Shown piece by piece: positions 31,541 to 42,105 of a stretch of DNA of 64,000 nt. Below the pieces are notes generated by a model that saw nothing but the letters and a program-made list of their open reading frames with translations, had not been told where the DNA came from and made no database searches. Origin of the DNA: Brevundimonas mediterranea (GTDB taxonomy: Bacteria > Pseudomonadota > Alphaproteobacteria > Caulobacterales > Caulobacteraceae); the NCBI RefSeq assembly GCF_014196125.1, contig NZ_JACIDA010000001.1:372001-436000 (forward strand), written 5' to 3'. Numbering within the stretch: position 1 is the first letter of the stretch; every line of letters begins with the position of its first letter. Made by a program: the position numbers and the translations under genes.

Positions 31541-32482
31541 ATGGCCGAGATCACTGCCGCCCTCGTGAAGGAACTTCGCGAGCGTTCGGGCGTCGGCATG
31601 ATGGACTGCAAGAAGGCGCTGGTCGAAAACGACGGCAACATCGAAGCAGCAATCGACTGGCTCCGCGCCAAGGGCCTGTCCAAGGCCGCCAAGAAGGCCG
31701 ACCGCGTCGCCGCCGAGGGCCTGGTCGCCGTGGCGTCCAAGGAAGACGGCAAGGGCGAAGTCGCCGCCGCGATCGAATTCAACGCCGAGACCGACTTCGT
31801 CGCCCGCAACGAGCTGTTCCAGAACGCCGCCAAGTCGTTCGCCCAGCTGGGCCTGGAGCATCACTCGGTCGAGGCCCTGCACGGCGCCGAACTGGAAGCC
31901 GGCAAGACGGTCCAGGACGAAGTGACCAACATGATCGCCACCATCGGCGAGAACATGCAACTGCGCCGCGCCGCCCGCCTGTCGGTGTCGGAAGGCGTCG
32001 TCTCGACCTATGTCCACAACGCGGTTTCGCCGGGCGTGGGCCGTATCGGCGTGCTGGTCGCCCTGGAAGGCGAGGGCGACAAGACCGCCCTGCGCGAACT
32101 GGGCCGCAAGATCGCCATGCACGTCGCCGCGACCGCCCCGCTGTCGCTGAACACCGACGACCTGGACCCGGCCGCCATCGAGAAGGAACGCACCGTTCTG
32201 ACCGAAAAGGCCAAGGAAGAAGGCCGTCCCGAAGCCATGATCGCCAAGATCGTGGAAGGCCAGATCAACAAGTTCCAGAAGGACGTGGTGCTGTCCAAGC
32301 AGCCCTTCGTCATGGACCCGGACGTGACCATCGAACAGCTGGTCGCCAACTCGGCCAAGGAGCTGGGCTCCTCCAACCTGCACCTGGCCGGCTTTGTCCG
32401 TCTGGCGCTGGGTGAAGGCGTCGAGAAGGTCGAAGGCCCCGACTTCGCGTCGGAAGTCGCCTCGATGATGGGCGGCAACTAA
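31541..32482 (+). CDS. tsf: elongation factor Ts
   Basis: Nucleotide-exchange factor that reloads EF-Tu with GTP. Length is 313 aa. The N-terminal UBA-like domain carries [16 protein letters not shown], the TDFVARN motif is in the core, and the C-terminal part includes [24 protein letters not shown] lies 7 bases before the ATG. It pairs with rpsB upstream, and a strong hairpin follows. Confidence 0.98.
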   Translation: MAEITAALVKELRERSGVGMMDCKKALVENDGNIEAAIDWLRAKGLSKAAKKADRVAAEGLVAVASKEDGKGEVAAAIEFNAETDFVARNELFQNAAKSFAQLGLEHHSVEALHGAELEAGKTVQDEVTNMIATIGENMQLRRAARLSVSEGVVSTYVHNAVSPGVGRIGVLVALEGEGDKTALRELGRKIAMHVAATAPLSLNTDDLDPAAIEKERTVLTEKAKEEGRPEAMIAKIVEGQINKFQKDVVLSKQPFVMDPDVTIEQLVANSAKELGSSNLHLAGFVRLALGEGVEKVEGPDFASEVASMMGGN

Positions 32483-32517
32483 GCAGTCTTCCCCTCATTC
32501 GTGAGGGTTTTGTATCA

Positions 32518-32560
32518 GAAGGGCGCGTTCGGCTTTGATGGCCGACGCGCCCTTCGTCTA
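32518..32560 (+). terminator. hairpin terminator after tsf
   Basis: GAAGGGCGCGTTCGGC pairs with GCCGACGCGCCCTTC, a 15-bp stem with one bulged T, around a 7-base loop. Only a short GTCTAT follows. The -35-like element of a possible pyrH promoter lies in its loop. Confidence 0.65.
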
Positions 32561-32564
32561 TAAG
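32535..32564 (+). promoter_or_regulatory. candidate promoter of the pyrH operon
   Basis: TTGATGG, 15 bases, then TCTATAAG. This is close to the Caulobacter consensus TTGACGS-N10-14-GCTANAWC, but the spacer is one base too long. It overlaps the preceding hairpin, so termination of rpsB-tsf and initiation at pyrH would share DNA. Confidence 0.35.
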
Positions 32565-32611
32565 AAGTCGCCTGATTCAAAAGGCGCCGCATTCAAACGG
32601 ACCCCCGCCGC

Positions 32612-33346
32612 ATGCCCGACGCCCCCGCCAATTTTCGCTACAAGCGCGTCCTGCTCAAGGTTTCCGGCGAAGTCCTGATGGGCGATCAGGCCTTCGGCGT
32701 CGACATGAAGACCGTGGACACCGTGGCCAAGGCCGTGGCCCAGGTCGCGGCCGAGGGCGTGGAAATCTGTCTGGTGATCGGCGGCGGCAACATCTTCCGC
32801 GGCCTGTCCAAGGCGGCGGCGGGCATGGAGCGCGCCCAGGCCGACTATATGGGCATGCTGGCCACCATCATGAACGCCCTGGCCATGCAGTCGGCGCTGG
32901 AGAAGATCGGCGTTTCGACCCGCGTGCAGAGCGCCATTCCGATGGCCGCCATCGCCGAACCCTACATCCGCCGCCGCGCCTTGCGTCATCTCGAGAAGGG
33001 CCGCGTGGTCATCTTCGCCGCCGGCGTCGGCGCGCCCTTCTTCACGACAGATTCGGGCGCCGCCCTTCGCGCGGCAGAAATGGGCTGCGACGCCCTGCTG
33101 AAGGGCACCAGCGTGGACGGCGTCTATACTGCCGACCCCAAGAAGGATCCGACCGCGACCCGCTACGAGACCCTGACCTATCAGGAGGTTCTGGCCCAGG
33201 ACCTGCGGGTGATGGACGCCTCCGCCATCGCCATGATGCGCGACACGGGTATTCCGATCGTGGTCTTCTCGATCCGTGAAGACGACTCCCTGCGCCGCGC
33301 CCTGACCGGCGAAGGCACCTGCACCATCATCCAGGACCGCGCCTGA
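32612..33346 (+). CDS. pyrH: UMP kinase
   Basis: Phosphorylates UMP to UDP in pyrimidine synthesis; hexameric in the family. Length is 244 aa. The amino-acid-kinase fold shows [13 protein letters not shown] at the N-terminus, IGGGNIFRG, a [17 protein letters not shown] nucleotide loop and the [12 protein letters not shown] motif. There is little Shine-Dalgarno sequence before the ATG. It starts the pyrH-frr-uppS-cdsA-dxr-rseP-bamA run. Confidence 0.98.
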   Translation: MPDAPANFRYKRVLLKVSGEVLMGDQAFGVDMKTVDTVAKAVAQVAAEGVEICLVIGGGNIFRGLSKAAAGMERAQADYMGMLATIMNALAMQSALEKIGVSTRVQSAIPMAAIAEPYIRRRALRHLEKGRVVIFAAGVGAPFFTTDSGAALRAAEMGCDALLKGTSVDGVYTADPKKDPTATRYETLTYQEVLAQDLRVMDASAIAMMRDTGIPIVVFSIREDDSLRRALTGEGTCTIIQDRA

Positions 33347-33386
33347 TCGTTCGCACGACCCGTTCAAGACAAGAGAGACCAAGACC

Positions 33387-33944
33387 ATGGCCAAGCCCGA
33401 AGTGAAAACCTATCGCGACCGCATGGAAAAGGCGGTCGTCGCGCTGAAGGAAGAGTTCAGCGGGCTGCGCACCGGACGCGCCAACGCCGGCTTGCTGGAG
33501 CCCGTGCGGGTCGAAGCCTATGGATCGGCCTCGCCGCTGTCGGCCGTCGCCGCCATCAGCGTGCCCGAGCCGCGGATGATATCCGTCAACGTGTGGGACA
33601 AGGGCATGGTGGTCGCTGTCGAAAAGGCCATTCGCAACGCCAACCTGGGCCTGAACCCGATCGTCGACGGACAGACCCTGCGCATCCCTGTGCCGCCGCT
33701 GACCGAGGAGCGCCGCAAGGACCTGGTCAAGCTGGCCGGCAAGTACACCGAGCAACAGAAGATCGCCGTGCGCAACGTGCGCCGCGACGCCAATGACGAT
33801 CTGAAGAAGGCCGAGAAGGCCGGCGAGATCAGCCAGGACGAACAGAAGAAGCTGGAGGCGGACATCCAGAAGGAGACGGACGCCGCCATCAAGCGCATCG
33901 ACGAGGCCTTGAAGACCAAGGAACAAGAGATCATGCAGGTCTGA
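33387..33944 (+). CDS. frr: ribosome recycling factor
   Basis: Splits post-termination ribosomes together with EF-G. Length is 185 aa, the usual size. The [19 protein letters not shown] segment and the [34 protein letters not shown] helix are characteristic of the three-helix-bundle domain. It lies 40 bases after pyrH. Confidence 0.98.
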   Translation: MAKPEVKTYRDRMEKAVVALKEEFSGLRTGRANAGLLEPVRVEAYGSASPLSAVAAISVPEPRMISVNVWDKGMVVAVEKAIRNANLGLNPIVDGQTLRIPVPPLTEERRKDLVKLAGKYTEQQKIAVRNVRRDANDDLKKAEKAGEISQDEQKKLEADIQKETDAAIKRIDEALKTKEQEIMQV

Positions 33945-33981
33945 GGCGGAACGGCTTGGGTCTGAAGGGACGGAACGACAG

Positions 33982-34740
33982 ATGACGGCAGACCGCGCCG
34001 CGCCTTCGAGCTCGCGTTCCGATGGACCACGCCATGTCGCCATCATCATGGACGGCAACGGCCGCTGGGCGAGCGCCCGGGGCCTGCCGCGCGCCATGGG
34101 ACATCGCGAGGGGGTCCAGGCGCTGAAGCGCACGATCCAGGCCGCGCCCGATTTCGGCATCCAATGCCTGACCGTCTTCGGCTTCTCGACCGAGAACTGG
34201 AGCCGTCCGGCCGATGAGGTCTCGGACCTGATGGGGCTGGTGCGGACCTATGTGGCCAGTGATCTGGCGCGGCTGGAGAAGGCGGGCGTGCGCCTGCGCA
34301 TTCTCGGCCGCCGCGACGGACTGCCGTCCGACATCGCCGCCATTATCGAAAAGGCCGAGCGCCAGACCGCCCACAACGACCGGTTCATGCTTCAGGTCGC
34401 CTTCAACTACGGCGGCCGGGCCGATCTGGTCGACGCCGCGCGTCGCCACATGCAACGGCTGCTGGCGGGCGAGACGGTCGAGCCGATCGATGAAGACACC
34501 CTGGCCGCCGGCCTGGCCACGGCGGGATCGCCGCCGCTGGATCTGATCGTCCGCACCTCGGGCGAGCAGCGCCTGTCGAACTTCCTGCTGTGGGAAGCCG
34601 CCTACGCCGAACTGGTGTTCCAGGACATCCTGTGGCCCGACTATGGGCCGAAGGCGCTGGGGGAGGCGGTCGCCGCCTTCGCTCAACGCGAACGCCGCTA
34701 CGGCGGGCGAGAGGACGCGCCTGCGCGCGTGTCGGCCTGA
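33982..34740 (+). CDS. uppS: undecaprenyl diphosphate synthase
   Basis: Makes C55 undecaprenyl diphosphate, the lipid carrier for peptidoglycan and other envelope sugars, by cis-prenyl addition. Length is 252 aa. [21 protein letters not shown] contains the catalytic Asp and substrate-binding Arg/His residues. [11 protein letters not shown] and [21 protein letters not shown] complete the family signature. The stop overlaps the cdsA start (TGATG). Confidence 0.97.
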   Translation: MTADRAAPSSSRSDGPRHVAIIMDGNGRWASARGLPRAMGHREGVQALKRTIQAAPDFGIQCLTVFGFSTENWSRPADEVSDLMGLVRTYVASDLARLEKAGVRLRILGRRDGLPSDIAAIIEKAERQTAHNDRFMLQVAFNYGGRADLVDAARRHMQRLLAGETVEPIDEDTLAAGLATAGSPPLDLIVRTSGEQRLSNFLLWEAAYAELVFQDILWPDYGPKALGEAVAAFAQRERRYGGREDAPARVSA

Positions 34741-35561
34741 TGGCGGTCAAGGGGCGGGATATCGCCTTGAGGGCGGCCTCGGCCGCCGTCCTGGCGCCGG
34801 CGGCGGTGGCCGCCACCTGGTTCGGGGGCGTCTGGTTCCTGGCGCTTATGCTGGCCGCCTGCGTCGTCCTTGCCTTCGAATGGGGCGCCATGAGCGCGCC
34901 CAAGGCTCCGCGTCATGTCGGATTGGCGGTGGCCCTGGCCGTCGTGGCCGCCGTCGTCAGCGCCTATTTCGGCGTCATGTCGGTCGCCTTCGTCATCCTG
35001 GTGTTCGGCGCCGCCGCTGCGGGGCTCTATGCCCGAAGCCGAGGCCAACAGGCCGTGGATGCGGCCTATGGCGTGCTTTATCTGGGTTGGCCCTCGGTGC
35101 TGCTGATCTGGCTGCGCGACGGGGACGGCGCGGTCGGTCTGCACTGGACGGCGCTTGTCTTCGCTGTGACCTGGTCGGCCGACATCCTGGCCTATCTGGC
35201 GGGGTCGACCCTGGGTGGGCCGAAGCTGTGGCCGCGTTATTCGCCCAACAAGACCTGGTCCGGCTTCGTCGGCGGCATTCTGGCGGGCGCGGTCGCCGGT
35301 GCGGCGCTGACGGCCTGGTTCGACATGGGCCGCCTGACCATCTTCTGGGGCGCGATCCTGGGCCTGGCGGCCGCGCTGGCCACCATGGGCGGCGATCTGT
35401 GGGAGTCGGGGCTGAAGCGCCGGTTCGGCGTCAAGGACGCGGGCAACACCATCCCGGGCCACGGCGGCCTGCTGGACCGGGTGGACGGACTGATGTTCGC
35501 GGTCGTTGTCGTGGCGGCGGGACGTCTGCTGGTGGTTCTGCTGGAAAAGGGCGCGTCTTGA
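34740..35561 (+). CDS. cdsA: phosphatidate cytidylyltransferase
   Basis: Makes CDP-diacylglycerol, the precursor of all phospholipids, from phosphatidate and CTP. Length is 273 aa with about seven membrane helices. The C-terminal signature region reads [34 protein letters not shown], including the metal-binding Asp. The ATG overlaps the uppS stop; longer frames upstream lie inside uppS. The stop TGA shares bases with the TTG start of dxr. Confidence 0.95.
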   Translation: MAVKGRDIALRAASAAVLAPAAVAATWFGGVWFLALMLAACVVLAFEWGAMSAPKAPRHVGLAVALAVVAAVVSAYFGVMSVAFVILVFGAAAAGLYARSRGQQAVDAAYGVLYLGWPSVLLIWLRDGDGAVGLHWTALVFAVTWSADILAYLAGSTLGGPKLWPRYSPNKTWSGFVGGILAGAVAGAALTAWFDMGRLTIFWGAILGLAAALATMGGDLWESGLKRRFGVKDAGNTIPGHGGLLDRVDGLMFAVVVVAAGRLLVVLLEKGAS

Positions 35562-36754
35562 TCCGTCGCCGCGTCACGGTTCTGGGCTCCACCGGCTCGG
35601 TCGGCTCGTCGACCCTGGACCTGATGGAACAAGCCGAGGCCACCGGCACGGGGGCCTTCGAGGTCGAGGCCCTGACGGGCGGCGCCAATATCGCCAAACT
35701 GGCCGAGCAGGCGCGGCGCTGGAAGCCGAAACTGGCGGTGACGGCCGACCCGAAGAGGCTGACCGATCTGCGCGACGCCCTGGCGGGAACCGGCGTGGCG
35801 GCGGCGGCGGGCGAGGACGCCATTGTGGAGGCGGCGACGCGGCCGGCCGACTGGATCATGGCGTCCATCGTCGGGGCCGCAGGGTTGAAGTCGGCCTGGG
35901 CGGCGGCCGAAACGGGCGCCATCCTGGCCCTGGCCAACAAGGAAAGCCTGGTCTGCTGCGGCCCGGCCCTGATCGAGCGCGTTCGACGGGCCGGGGGGCG
36001 TCTGATCCCGGTCGATTCCGAACATTCCGCCATCTTCCAGGTGTTTCCGGCCGATGCGCCCGAGCAGGTGTCGAAACTGGTGCTGACCGCCTCGGGCGGG
36101 CCGTTCCGCCAGACGCCGCGCGCCCAGATGACCGGGATCACGCCCGAACAGGCCGTCGCCCATCCGAACTGGAGCATGGGGGCCAAGATTTCGGTCGACA
36201 GCGCCACCATGGCCAACAAGGGCCTGGAGATGATCGAGGCGGCCTATCTGTTCGCAATGCCGGCGGAGCGGATCGACGTCGTGGTTCACCCCGAATCGAT
36301 CATCCACAGCCTTGTGGAATATGTGGATGGTTCGACCCTGGCCCAGATGGGACCGCCGGACATGCGCACGCCGATCGCCTGCGCCCTGGCCTGGCCCCAT
36401 CGCATCGCCTGGCCTGCGCCGAAGCTGGACCTGGCCGCTCTGGGTCGGTTGACGTTCGAAGCGCCCGATCTGGCGCGGTTTCCGGCCCTGGATCTGGCGC
36501 GTCAGGCCTTGCAGGCGGGGGGGGCGGCGCCCGCCGTGTTCAACGCCGCCAACGAGGTCGCGGCCTTTGCATTTCTTGACCGCAAGCTGGCCTTTCTCAA
36601 TATTGCCGCAGTCGTCGCCGAAACCCTTGATCGTGCGACGAAGGCGGGGATGGTTTTCGGCTCTGGAGACGCCTGTGGCGCGGCCCTTTCGGTCGACGCC
36701 CAGACCCGTCTGATGGCCGGAACCATAATCGCCGGACTGGCGAACGCGGCCTGA
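35558..36754 (+). CDS. dxr: 1-deoxy-D-xylulose 5-phosphate reductoisomerase
   Basis: The first committed step of the MEP isoprenoid pathway, which feeds UppS. Length is 398 aa from TTG 35558, which overlaps the cdsA stop; no ATG or GTG precedes the conserved N-terminus ([17 protein letters not shown], the NADPH-binding loop). [20 protein letters not shown] and the catalytic-loop region SGGPFR are present, as is the [18 protein letters not shown] segment. The unusual start may keep its level low relative to cdsA. Confidence 0.95.
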   Translation: MIRRRVTVLGSTGSVGSSTLDLMEQAEATGTGAFEVEALTGGANIAKLAEQARRWKPKLAVTADPKRLTDLRDALAGTGVAAAAGEDAIVEAATRPADWIMASIVGAAGLKSAWAAAETGAILALANKESLVCCGPALIERVRRAGGRLIPVDSEHSAIFQVFPADAPEQVSKLVLTASGGPFRQTPRAQMTGITPEQAVAHPNWSMGAKISVDSATMANKGLEMIEAAYLFAMPAERIDVVVHPESIIHSLVEYVDGSTLAQMGPPDMRTPIACALAWPHRIAWPAPKLDLAALGRLTFEAPDLARFPALDLARQALQAGGAAPAVFNAANEVAAFAFLDRKLAFLNIAAVVAETLDRATKAGMVFGSGDACGAALSVDAQTRLMAGTIIAGLANAA

Positions 36755-36778
36755 TCGGCCAGGGGAGACGATTTTACA

Positions 36779-37996
36779 ATGCTGGGCGCTCTGGGTCAGA
36801 TCCTGATCTACATCGTGCCGTTCCTGCTGGTGCTGACCTTCATCGTCACCATTCATGAGCTGGGTCACTTCCTGGTCGCCCGCGCCTTCGGCGTGAAGGT
36901 GGACCGTTTCGCCATCGGTTTCGGCAAGGCGATCTTCAGCCGCACCGACCGGCACGGCATCGAATGGCGGTTCGGCTGGATGCCGCTGGGCGGGTATGTG
37001 AAATTCTCGGGCGATCTGGACGCTTCCAGCGTGCCGGATCAGGCGGGCCTGGCCGAGTTGCGCCAGCGGGTGATCGCCGAGGGCGGTCCTGGGGCCGAGC
37101 GCGACTATTTCCATTTCAAGCCGGTGTGGCAGCGCGCCCTGATCGTGGTCGCCGGACCGGTTGCGAACTTCCTGCTGGCCATCACCATTTTCGCGATCGT
37201 CTTCATGAGCGTGGGCGCGCAACTACGGCCCGCCCGCGTGGCTCAGGTCCAGGCCGGTTCGCCCGCAGCCGCCGCCGGCTTCCAGGTCGGCGACCTGATC
37301 ACCGGGGTGAACGGCAAGGCGATCAAGGACGGCGGAGAGGTGACGCGCACCGTCATGCTGTCGACCGGCGATCCCGTCCGTTTCACCGTCGAACGTGCGC
37401 AGCAGGTGGTGGAGCTGACCGCCGTTCCCGAGCGTCGCGAAGAGAACGATCCTATCGCCGGGCGGGTCAAGGTCGGCCGGATCGGCCTGGGGCTCGCGCC
37501 TGCGCCGGGCGACCTGCGTCATGTTCGCTATGGGCCTGTGGACGCCGTGGTCGAAGGCGTGCGCCAGACCCGCGACGTCGTCGGTTCGACCCTGACCTAC
37601 CTGGGGCGTCTGGCGACGGGTCGGGAGTCGGGCGACCAGTTCAGCGGTCCGTTGGGCATCGCCAAGGCGACCGGTTCGCTGACGACGGCGGCGGTGGAGG
37701 CCAATCCGGCGCCCGAGGCCATCGCAATCAACCTTCTGCTCACCCTGACAACCTTCGCCGCCATACTTTCGATCGGAATCGGCTTTCTAAATCTCTTGCC
37801 CATCCCTGTGCTGGACGGCGGACATCTGCTTTTCTACGGCTATGAAGCCATAGTGCGGCGGCCCGTTGCGGCGCGGTATCAGGAGATGGGCTATCGCGCA
37901 GGTCTTGCGCTTCTGGCGGGATTTATGTTGTTCGCGACGTGGAACGACCTACAGAAGCTCAACATCTTCCAATTCCTCGGCGGGCTCGTCTCGTGA
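36779..37996 (+). CDS. rseP: site-2 intramembrane metalloprotease RseP
   Basis: An inner-membrane zinc protease that cuts transmembrane segments such as anti-sigma factors or leftover signal peptides. Length is 405 aa. The active site HELGH is in the first helix (about residues 23-27) and the third zinc ligand is in the LDGGHLL motif near residue 345. One PDZ domain is visible at about residues 150-220 (AQVQAGSPAAAAGFQVGDLITGVNG). It lies between dxr and bamA, as in most proteobacteria. Confidence 0.96.
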   Translation: MLGALGQILIYIVPFLLVLTFIVTIHELGHFLVARAFGVKVDRFAIGFGKAIFSRTDRHGIEWRFGWMPLGGYVKFSGDLDASSVPDQAGLAELRQRVIAEGGPGAERDYFHFKPVWQRALIVVAGPVANFLLAITIFAIVFMSVGAQLRPARVAQVQAGSPAAAAGFQVGDLITGVNGKAIKDGGEVTRTVMLSTGDPVRFTVERAQQVVELTAVPERREENDPIAGRVKVGRIGLGLAPAPGDLRHVRYGPVDAVVEGVRQTRDVVGSTLTYLGRLATGRESGDQFSGPLGIAKATGSLTTAAVEANPAPEAIAINLLLTLTTFAAILSIGIGFLNLLPIPVLDGGHLLFYGYEAIVRRPVAARYQEMGYRAGLALLAGFMLFATWNDLQKLNIFQFLGGLVS

Positions 37997-38025
37997 GCCG
38001 ACGCCAGCCCCCGATGGTTTCCAGA

Positions 38026-40440
38026 ATGAACGACATGACATCACGCGCCGCCGTCCGACTGGGCGCCCGATCCAGCCTCCTCGCGCTGGCTGTCGCCGCA
38101 GGCTTCGCCGCCCCGGCCCTGGCCCAGACCGCAGGGGCTCCTGCGGCGCCCGCGCCCGCCGGCGAACAGCCGCCGCGCGTCGAGATCGCCGCGCCCCAGT
38201 CGCTGACGGTCAATCGCATCCTGGTTCAGGGCGCGCAGCGGATCGACCAGACCACGGTCCTGTCCTATCTGCCGATCCGCCCCGGCGACACGGTCGACGC
38301 CTCGGTTCTGGACGTTGCGGTTCGCACCTTGTCGCGCACCGGCCTGTTCGCCGACGTGCAACTGGGCGTGCAGAACGGCGACTTGATCGTTCAGATCGTC
38401 GAGAACCCGATCATCAACCAGGTGGTGTTCGAGGGGAACAGCGCCCTGTCGCAGGACAAGCTGACCAAGGAGGTCACGCTTCAGCCGCGCGGCATCTACA
38501 CCCGCGCCAAGGTGCAGGAAGACGTCGGCGCCATTGTCGAACTGTATCGCCTGCAGGGCCGCATCTCGGCGACCGTGACGCCGAAACTGGTTCAGCTTGA
38601 ACAGAACCGCGTCGATGTGATCTTCGAAATCAACGAAGGCCCCCAGACCGGCATCAGCGCCATCAACATCCTGGGCAACCACGCCTTTTCCGACAACGAC
38701 GTGCGCGGCGTCATGGTTACCGAGCGGTCGCAGTGGTGGAAGTTCTTCTCCAGCAACGACAACTATGATCCGAACCGCCTGGATTACGACCAGGAGCAGC
38801 TGCGGAAATTCTATACGAACCGCGGCTACTACGACTTCCGCATCGTCTCGTCGGTGGCCGAGCTGCAGCCTGACGATCAGGCGTTCCAACTGAGCCTGAC
38901 CCTGAACGAGGGCGACAAGTACAACTTCGGCAAGGTCGACGTCATCACCCAGAATGACCGCCTCAACGCCGAATTCCTCAAGGCGCTTGTGCCGATCCGC
39001 GAAGGCCAGCTCTACGAGAGCGACAAGATCGAACAGGCGGTCGACGCCCTGACCTTCGCCGCCGGTTCGGCCGGTTACGCCTTCGTCGAGATCAATCCGA
39101 CCTATCGCGCCAACCCCGACACCGACACGGTGGACGTGACCTTCAATGTGTCCGAGGGGCAGCGCGTCTATATCGACCGCATAAATGTGGTCGGAAACAC
39201 CCGAACCATCGACCCGGTCATCCGCCGCGAACTGATGCTGACCGAAGGCGACGCCTTCAACCGCGCCCTGATGGAGCGCTCGCGCAACAATCTGCGCGCG
39301 CTCGGCTTCTTCAAGGATGTGACGATCGAGGAAACGCGCGGCAGCGCGCCCGACCGTTCGGTCATCAACGTCAACGTCCAGGAACAGCCGACCGGGGAAC
39401 TGTCCGTCGGCGCAGGCTTCAGCTCGGTCGACTCCTTCACGGTCAACCTGGGCATTTCCGAGCGGAACTTCCGCGGGCGCGGCCAGAACGTCGTCGCGCG
39501 TCTTGAATGGGGCTCGCTGCGTCAGCAGGTCGATTTCCGCTTCACCGAGCCCAAGTTCCTGGGCCGCGACCTTCGGGCGGGCTGGGATCTGTTCCACTCG
39601 CGATATGACCTGAGCGAATATTCGTCCTACGACTATCGTTCGACCGGCGGCGGCCTGCGCCTGTCCTATCCGCTGAATGGCAATATGCTGCTCAGCACCC
39701 GCTACTTCCTGAAGTCGGACGAGATCATTGTTCCGACCGGCTATTGCACAACGACCGGCAGCGGCTCTTCGGCCCTGTGCGACCAGGTCGGCAGCTATAT
39801 CAACTCGTCGATCGGCTATACGCTGCAGATGAACTACACCAACGACCCGGTCCGCCCGACGCGCGGCTGGTCGGGCTCGCTGCGTCAGGACTTCGCCGGT
39901 CTCGGCGGCGACGTGAACTATGTGAAGACCGAAGCCGACGCAGCCTGGTACTATGGATTCTCGCCGCGCTGGGTCGTCAGCGTCCAGGGCTCGACCGGCT
40001 ATGTCAGCGGCTGGAACGGCGATCCGATCCGTATCAACGACCGCTTCTTCAAGGGCGGCAACAGTTTCCGCGGCTTCGAGACCGCCGGCATGGGGCCGCG
40101 CGATCTGGATACGACCGACGCCCTGGGCGGCAACTTCTACGCCATCGGCACGGTCGAACTGACCCTGCCGAACTATCTGCCCGAACAGTACGGCATCAAG
40201 ACTTCGCTGTTCGCCGACGTCGGCACCCTGGGGGTGCTGGACGACCGCTACAAGCTGACGAACACCGGCACGGTGGACTCCACCATCGCCGATGAGTTGT
40301 CGTTGCGGGCCTCGGCCGGCGTCAGCATCCACTGGAAGTCGCCCATGGGGCCCATCCGGTTCGACATCTCCAAGGTCCTGTCCAAGGAAGACTACGACAA
40401 GACGGAATCCTTCCGCTTCTCGACCTCCACCCAGTTCTAA
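38026..40440 (+). CDS. bamA: outer-membrane protein assembly factor BamA
   Basis: The central Omp85 insertase that folds beta-barrel proteins into the outer membrane. About 804 aa. Start choice is uncertain between ATGs at 38014, 38026 and 38035, none with a strong ribosome-binding site. Each gives a signal peptide ending ALA before Gln. Five POTRA domains follow (about residues 50-430; e.g. VNRILVQGAQRIDQTTV, ISAINILGNHAFSDNDV, IDRINVVGNTRTIDPVI). The C-terminal 16-strand barrel contains the lid-loop motif (GGNSFRGFE, a V/IRGF variant) and ends in Phe. Confidence 0.95.
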   Translation: MNDMTSRAAVRLGARSSLLALAVAAGFAAPALAQTAGAPAAPAPAGEQPPRVEIAAPQSLTVNRILVQGAQRIDQTTVLSYLPIRPGDTVDASVLDVAVRTLSRTGLFADVQLGVQNGDLIVQIVENPIINQVVFEGNSALSQDKLTKEVTLQPRGIYTRAKVQEDVGAIVELYRLQGRISATVTPKLVQLEQNRVDVIFEINEGPQTGISAINILGNHAFSDNDVRGVMVTERSQWWKFFSSNDNYDPNRLDYDQEQLRKFYTNRGYYDFRIVSSVAELQPDDQAFQLSLTLNEGDKYNFGKVDVITQNDRLNAEFLKALVPIREGQLYESDKIEQAVDALTFAAGSAGYAFVEINPTYRANPDTDTVDVTFNVSEGQRVYIDRINVVGNTRTIDPVIRRELMLTEGDAFNRALMERSRNNLRALGFFKDVTIEETRGSAPDRSVINVNVQEQPTGELSVGAGFSSVDSFTVNLGISERNFRGRGQNVVARLEWGSLRQQVDFRFTEPKFLGRDLRAGWDLFHSRYDLSEYSSYDYRSTGGGLRLSYPLNGNMLLSTRYFLKSDEIIVPTGYCTTTGSGSSALCDQVGSYINSSIGYTLQMNYTNDPVRPTRGWSGSLRQDFAGLGGDVNYVKTEADAAWYYGFSPRWVVSVQGSTGYVSGWNGDPIRINDRFFKGGNSFRGFETAGMGPRDLDTTDALGGNFYAIGTVELTLPNYLPEQYGIKTSLFADVGTLGVLDDRYKLTNTGTVDSTIADELSLRASAGVSIHWKSPMGPIRFDISKVLSKEDYDKTESFRFSTSTQF

Positions 40441-40476
40441 GCCCGCGACGCAAAAGCGCACGCACGAGGAAGTCCC

Positions 40477-41082
40477 ATGAAAGCTCTGATCATCGCCGCC
40501 ACGGCCGCCGCCACCCTGGTCGCCACCGCCGCCTCGGCCCAACAGGCCGCTGCGCCCGCCAACCCCGGTCCGGTCATCCCGGGCGTCTGCGTCTATTACA
40601 ACGCCCGTCTGCTGGCCCAGTCGGCCGCCGGCCAGGCCGTCGAGGCGCGCATGCAGCAGCTCGCCCAGGAAGTTCAGGGCGAACTCCAGCCCTACGCCAC
40701 CGCGCTTCAGACCGAAGCCCAACAGCTTCAGAGCTCGGGCGCCAGCCTGCCGGCTGACCAATTGCAGTCGCGCCGTCAGGCCCTGCAGCAGCGCGCCCAG
40801 GAAGCGCAACAGCTGGAAGGCACGCGTGAAAACGAACTGCGCTACACCCTGGCCATGCAACGCCAGGCCATCACCGAGGCCGTGTCGCCGATCCTGACCG
40901 CCCTGTACCAGGAGAAGGGCTGCGGCCTGCTGCTGGACCGCGAGAGCGTCTTCATGATGAACCCGGCCATGGATCTGACCGACACGGCGATCCAGCGCCT
41001 GAACACGGCCCTGCCGACCCTGTCGTTCAACCGTATGGCCGTCCCGGCCCAGCAGTCGCAACAGCCGGCCGCCGCCAACTAA
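40477..41082 (+). CDS. skp: OmpH/Skp family periplasmic chaperone
   Basis: Periplasmic holdase that escorts unfolded outer-membrane proteins to BamA. Length is 201 aa with GAGGAAG before the ATG. A signal peptide ends at ASA near residue 21. The middle (about residues 55-130) is a long Gln/Ala-rich coiled coil, followed by the core that ends the family domain (YQEKGCGLLLDRESVFMMNP). It sits between bamA and lpxD, the normal context. Confidence 0.9.
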   Translation: MKALIIAATAAATLVATAASAQQAAAPANPGPVIPGVCVYYNARLLAQSAAGQAVEARMQQLAQEVQGELQPYATALQTEAQQLQSSGASLPADQLQSRRQALQQRAQEAQQLEGTRENELRYTLAMQRQAITEAVSPILTALYQEKGCGLLLDRESVFMMNPAMDLTDTAIQRLNTALPTLSFNRMAVPAQQSQQPAAAN

Positions 41083-41089
41083 GTTCGAC

Positions 41090-42103
41090 ATGCCCGACAT
41101 CCGCTTCTTTCAAACCCTGTCTCCTCTGACCGTCGCCGACCTGGCGGCCCAGATCGGGGGCGAGGTCGAGAGAGGCGGGGACCGGACCATCGCCTCGGTC
41201 GCGCCCCTGTCCTCTGCGGACGGGGGCGCGATCGCATTTCTGGGCGACCGCAAATTCGTCGCTGCGCTGGCGGGGACCGGAGCGGGTTGCGTGATCGTGC
41301 CGGCCGAAGCCGTGGCGTCGGCGCCTGCGGAAGCCGCCGTCATCGTCTCTCGCACGCCCCAGGCGTCCTGGGCCATGGCCTCGGCCTTGCTGCACCATCC
41401 GGTGACGCTGGACCGGGCTATCCAGGCCTCCGAGGCGGCCGAGGACGACAGCGTCGTCATCGAGCCGGGCGTCGTGCTGGGCGAAGGCGTCCGCATCGGC
41501 CGGGGCACGCGCATCTGCGCCAACACCGTGATCGGTCCGGGCGTTCAGATCGGCCGCGACTGCGTGATCGGGTCGAACGTCACCGTCGGCTTCGCCCTGA
41601 TCGGCGACCGGGTGAAACTGTACGCCGGGGCGCGGATCGGCGAGGCGGGCTTCGGCGCCACCGGCACGGCCGCCGGCGCCATGGATATCCCCCAGCTGGG
41701 CCGTGTCATCCTCCAGGACGGGGTGACGGTCGGCGCCAACTCCTGCATCGATCGCGGCGCCTATGACGATACGGTCATCGGCGAGAACACCAAGATCGAT
41801 AATCTGGTCATGGTGGGGCACAACTGCGTCATCGGCCGCAACAACCTGATGGCCGCCAATACGGGCATTTCGGGCTCGGTGACCAGCGGCGACAATGTCA
41901 TCTTCGGCGGCAAGGCGGGGATCGGCGACCACATCACCATCGGCGAAGGCGCGCGGGTCGCGGCCGGCGCCGGGGTGCTAGCGAACATTCCGGCGGGCGA
42001 GACCTGGTCCGGTTATCCGGCCCGTCCGATCCGACAGTTCTTGCGCGAAACCATCTGGCTCGCCAAACAGGCCTCTTCAAAGAAGGCCCCGAAGGAATCA
42101 TAG
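41090..42103 (+). CDS. lpxD: UDP-3-O-(3-hydroxyacyl)glucosamine N-acyltransferase
   Basis: Third enzyme of lipid A synthesis; adds the N-linked hydroxyacyl chain. Length is 337 aa. The N-terminal uridine-binding domain covers about residues 1-100. A left-handed beta-helix of hexapeptide repeats follows (e.g. VVIEPGVVLGEGVRIGRG), with the catalytic-region histidine in LVMVGHNCVIGRNN. The C-terminus is an Ala/Lys-rich helix. fabZ begins 2 bases later. Confidence 0.97.
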   Translation: MPDIRFFQTLSPLTVADLAAQIGGEVERGGDRTIASVAPLSSADGGAIAFLGDRKFVAALAGTGAGCVIVPAEAVASAPAEAAVIVSRTPQASWAMASALLHHPVTLDRAIQASEAAEDDSVVIEPGVVLGEGVRIGRGTRICANTVIGPGVQIGRDCVIGSNVTVGFALIGDRVKLYAGARIGEAGFGATGTAAGAMDIPQLGRVILQDGVTVGANSCIDRGAYDDTVIGENTKIDNLVMVGHNCVIGRNNLMAANTGISGSVTSGDNVIFGGKAGIGDHITIGEGARVAAGAGVLANIPAGETWSGYPARPIRQFLRETIWLAKQASSKKAPKES

Positions 42104-42105
42104 GG

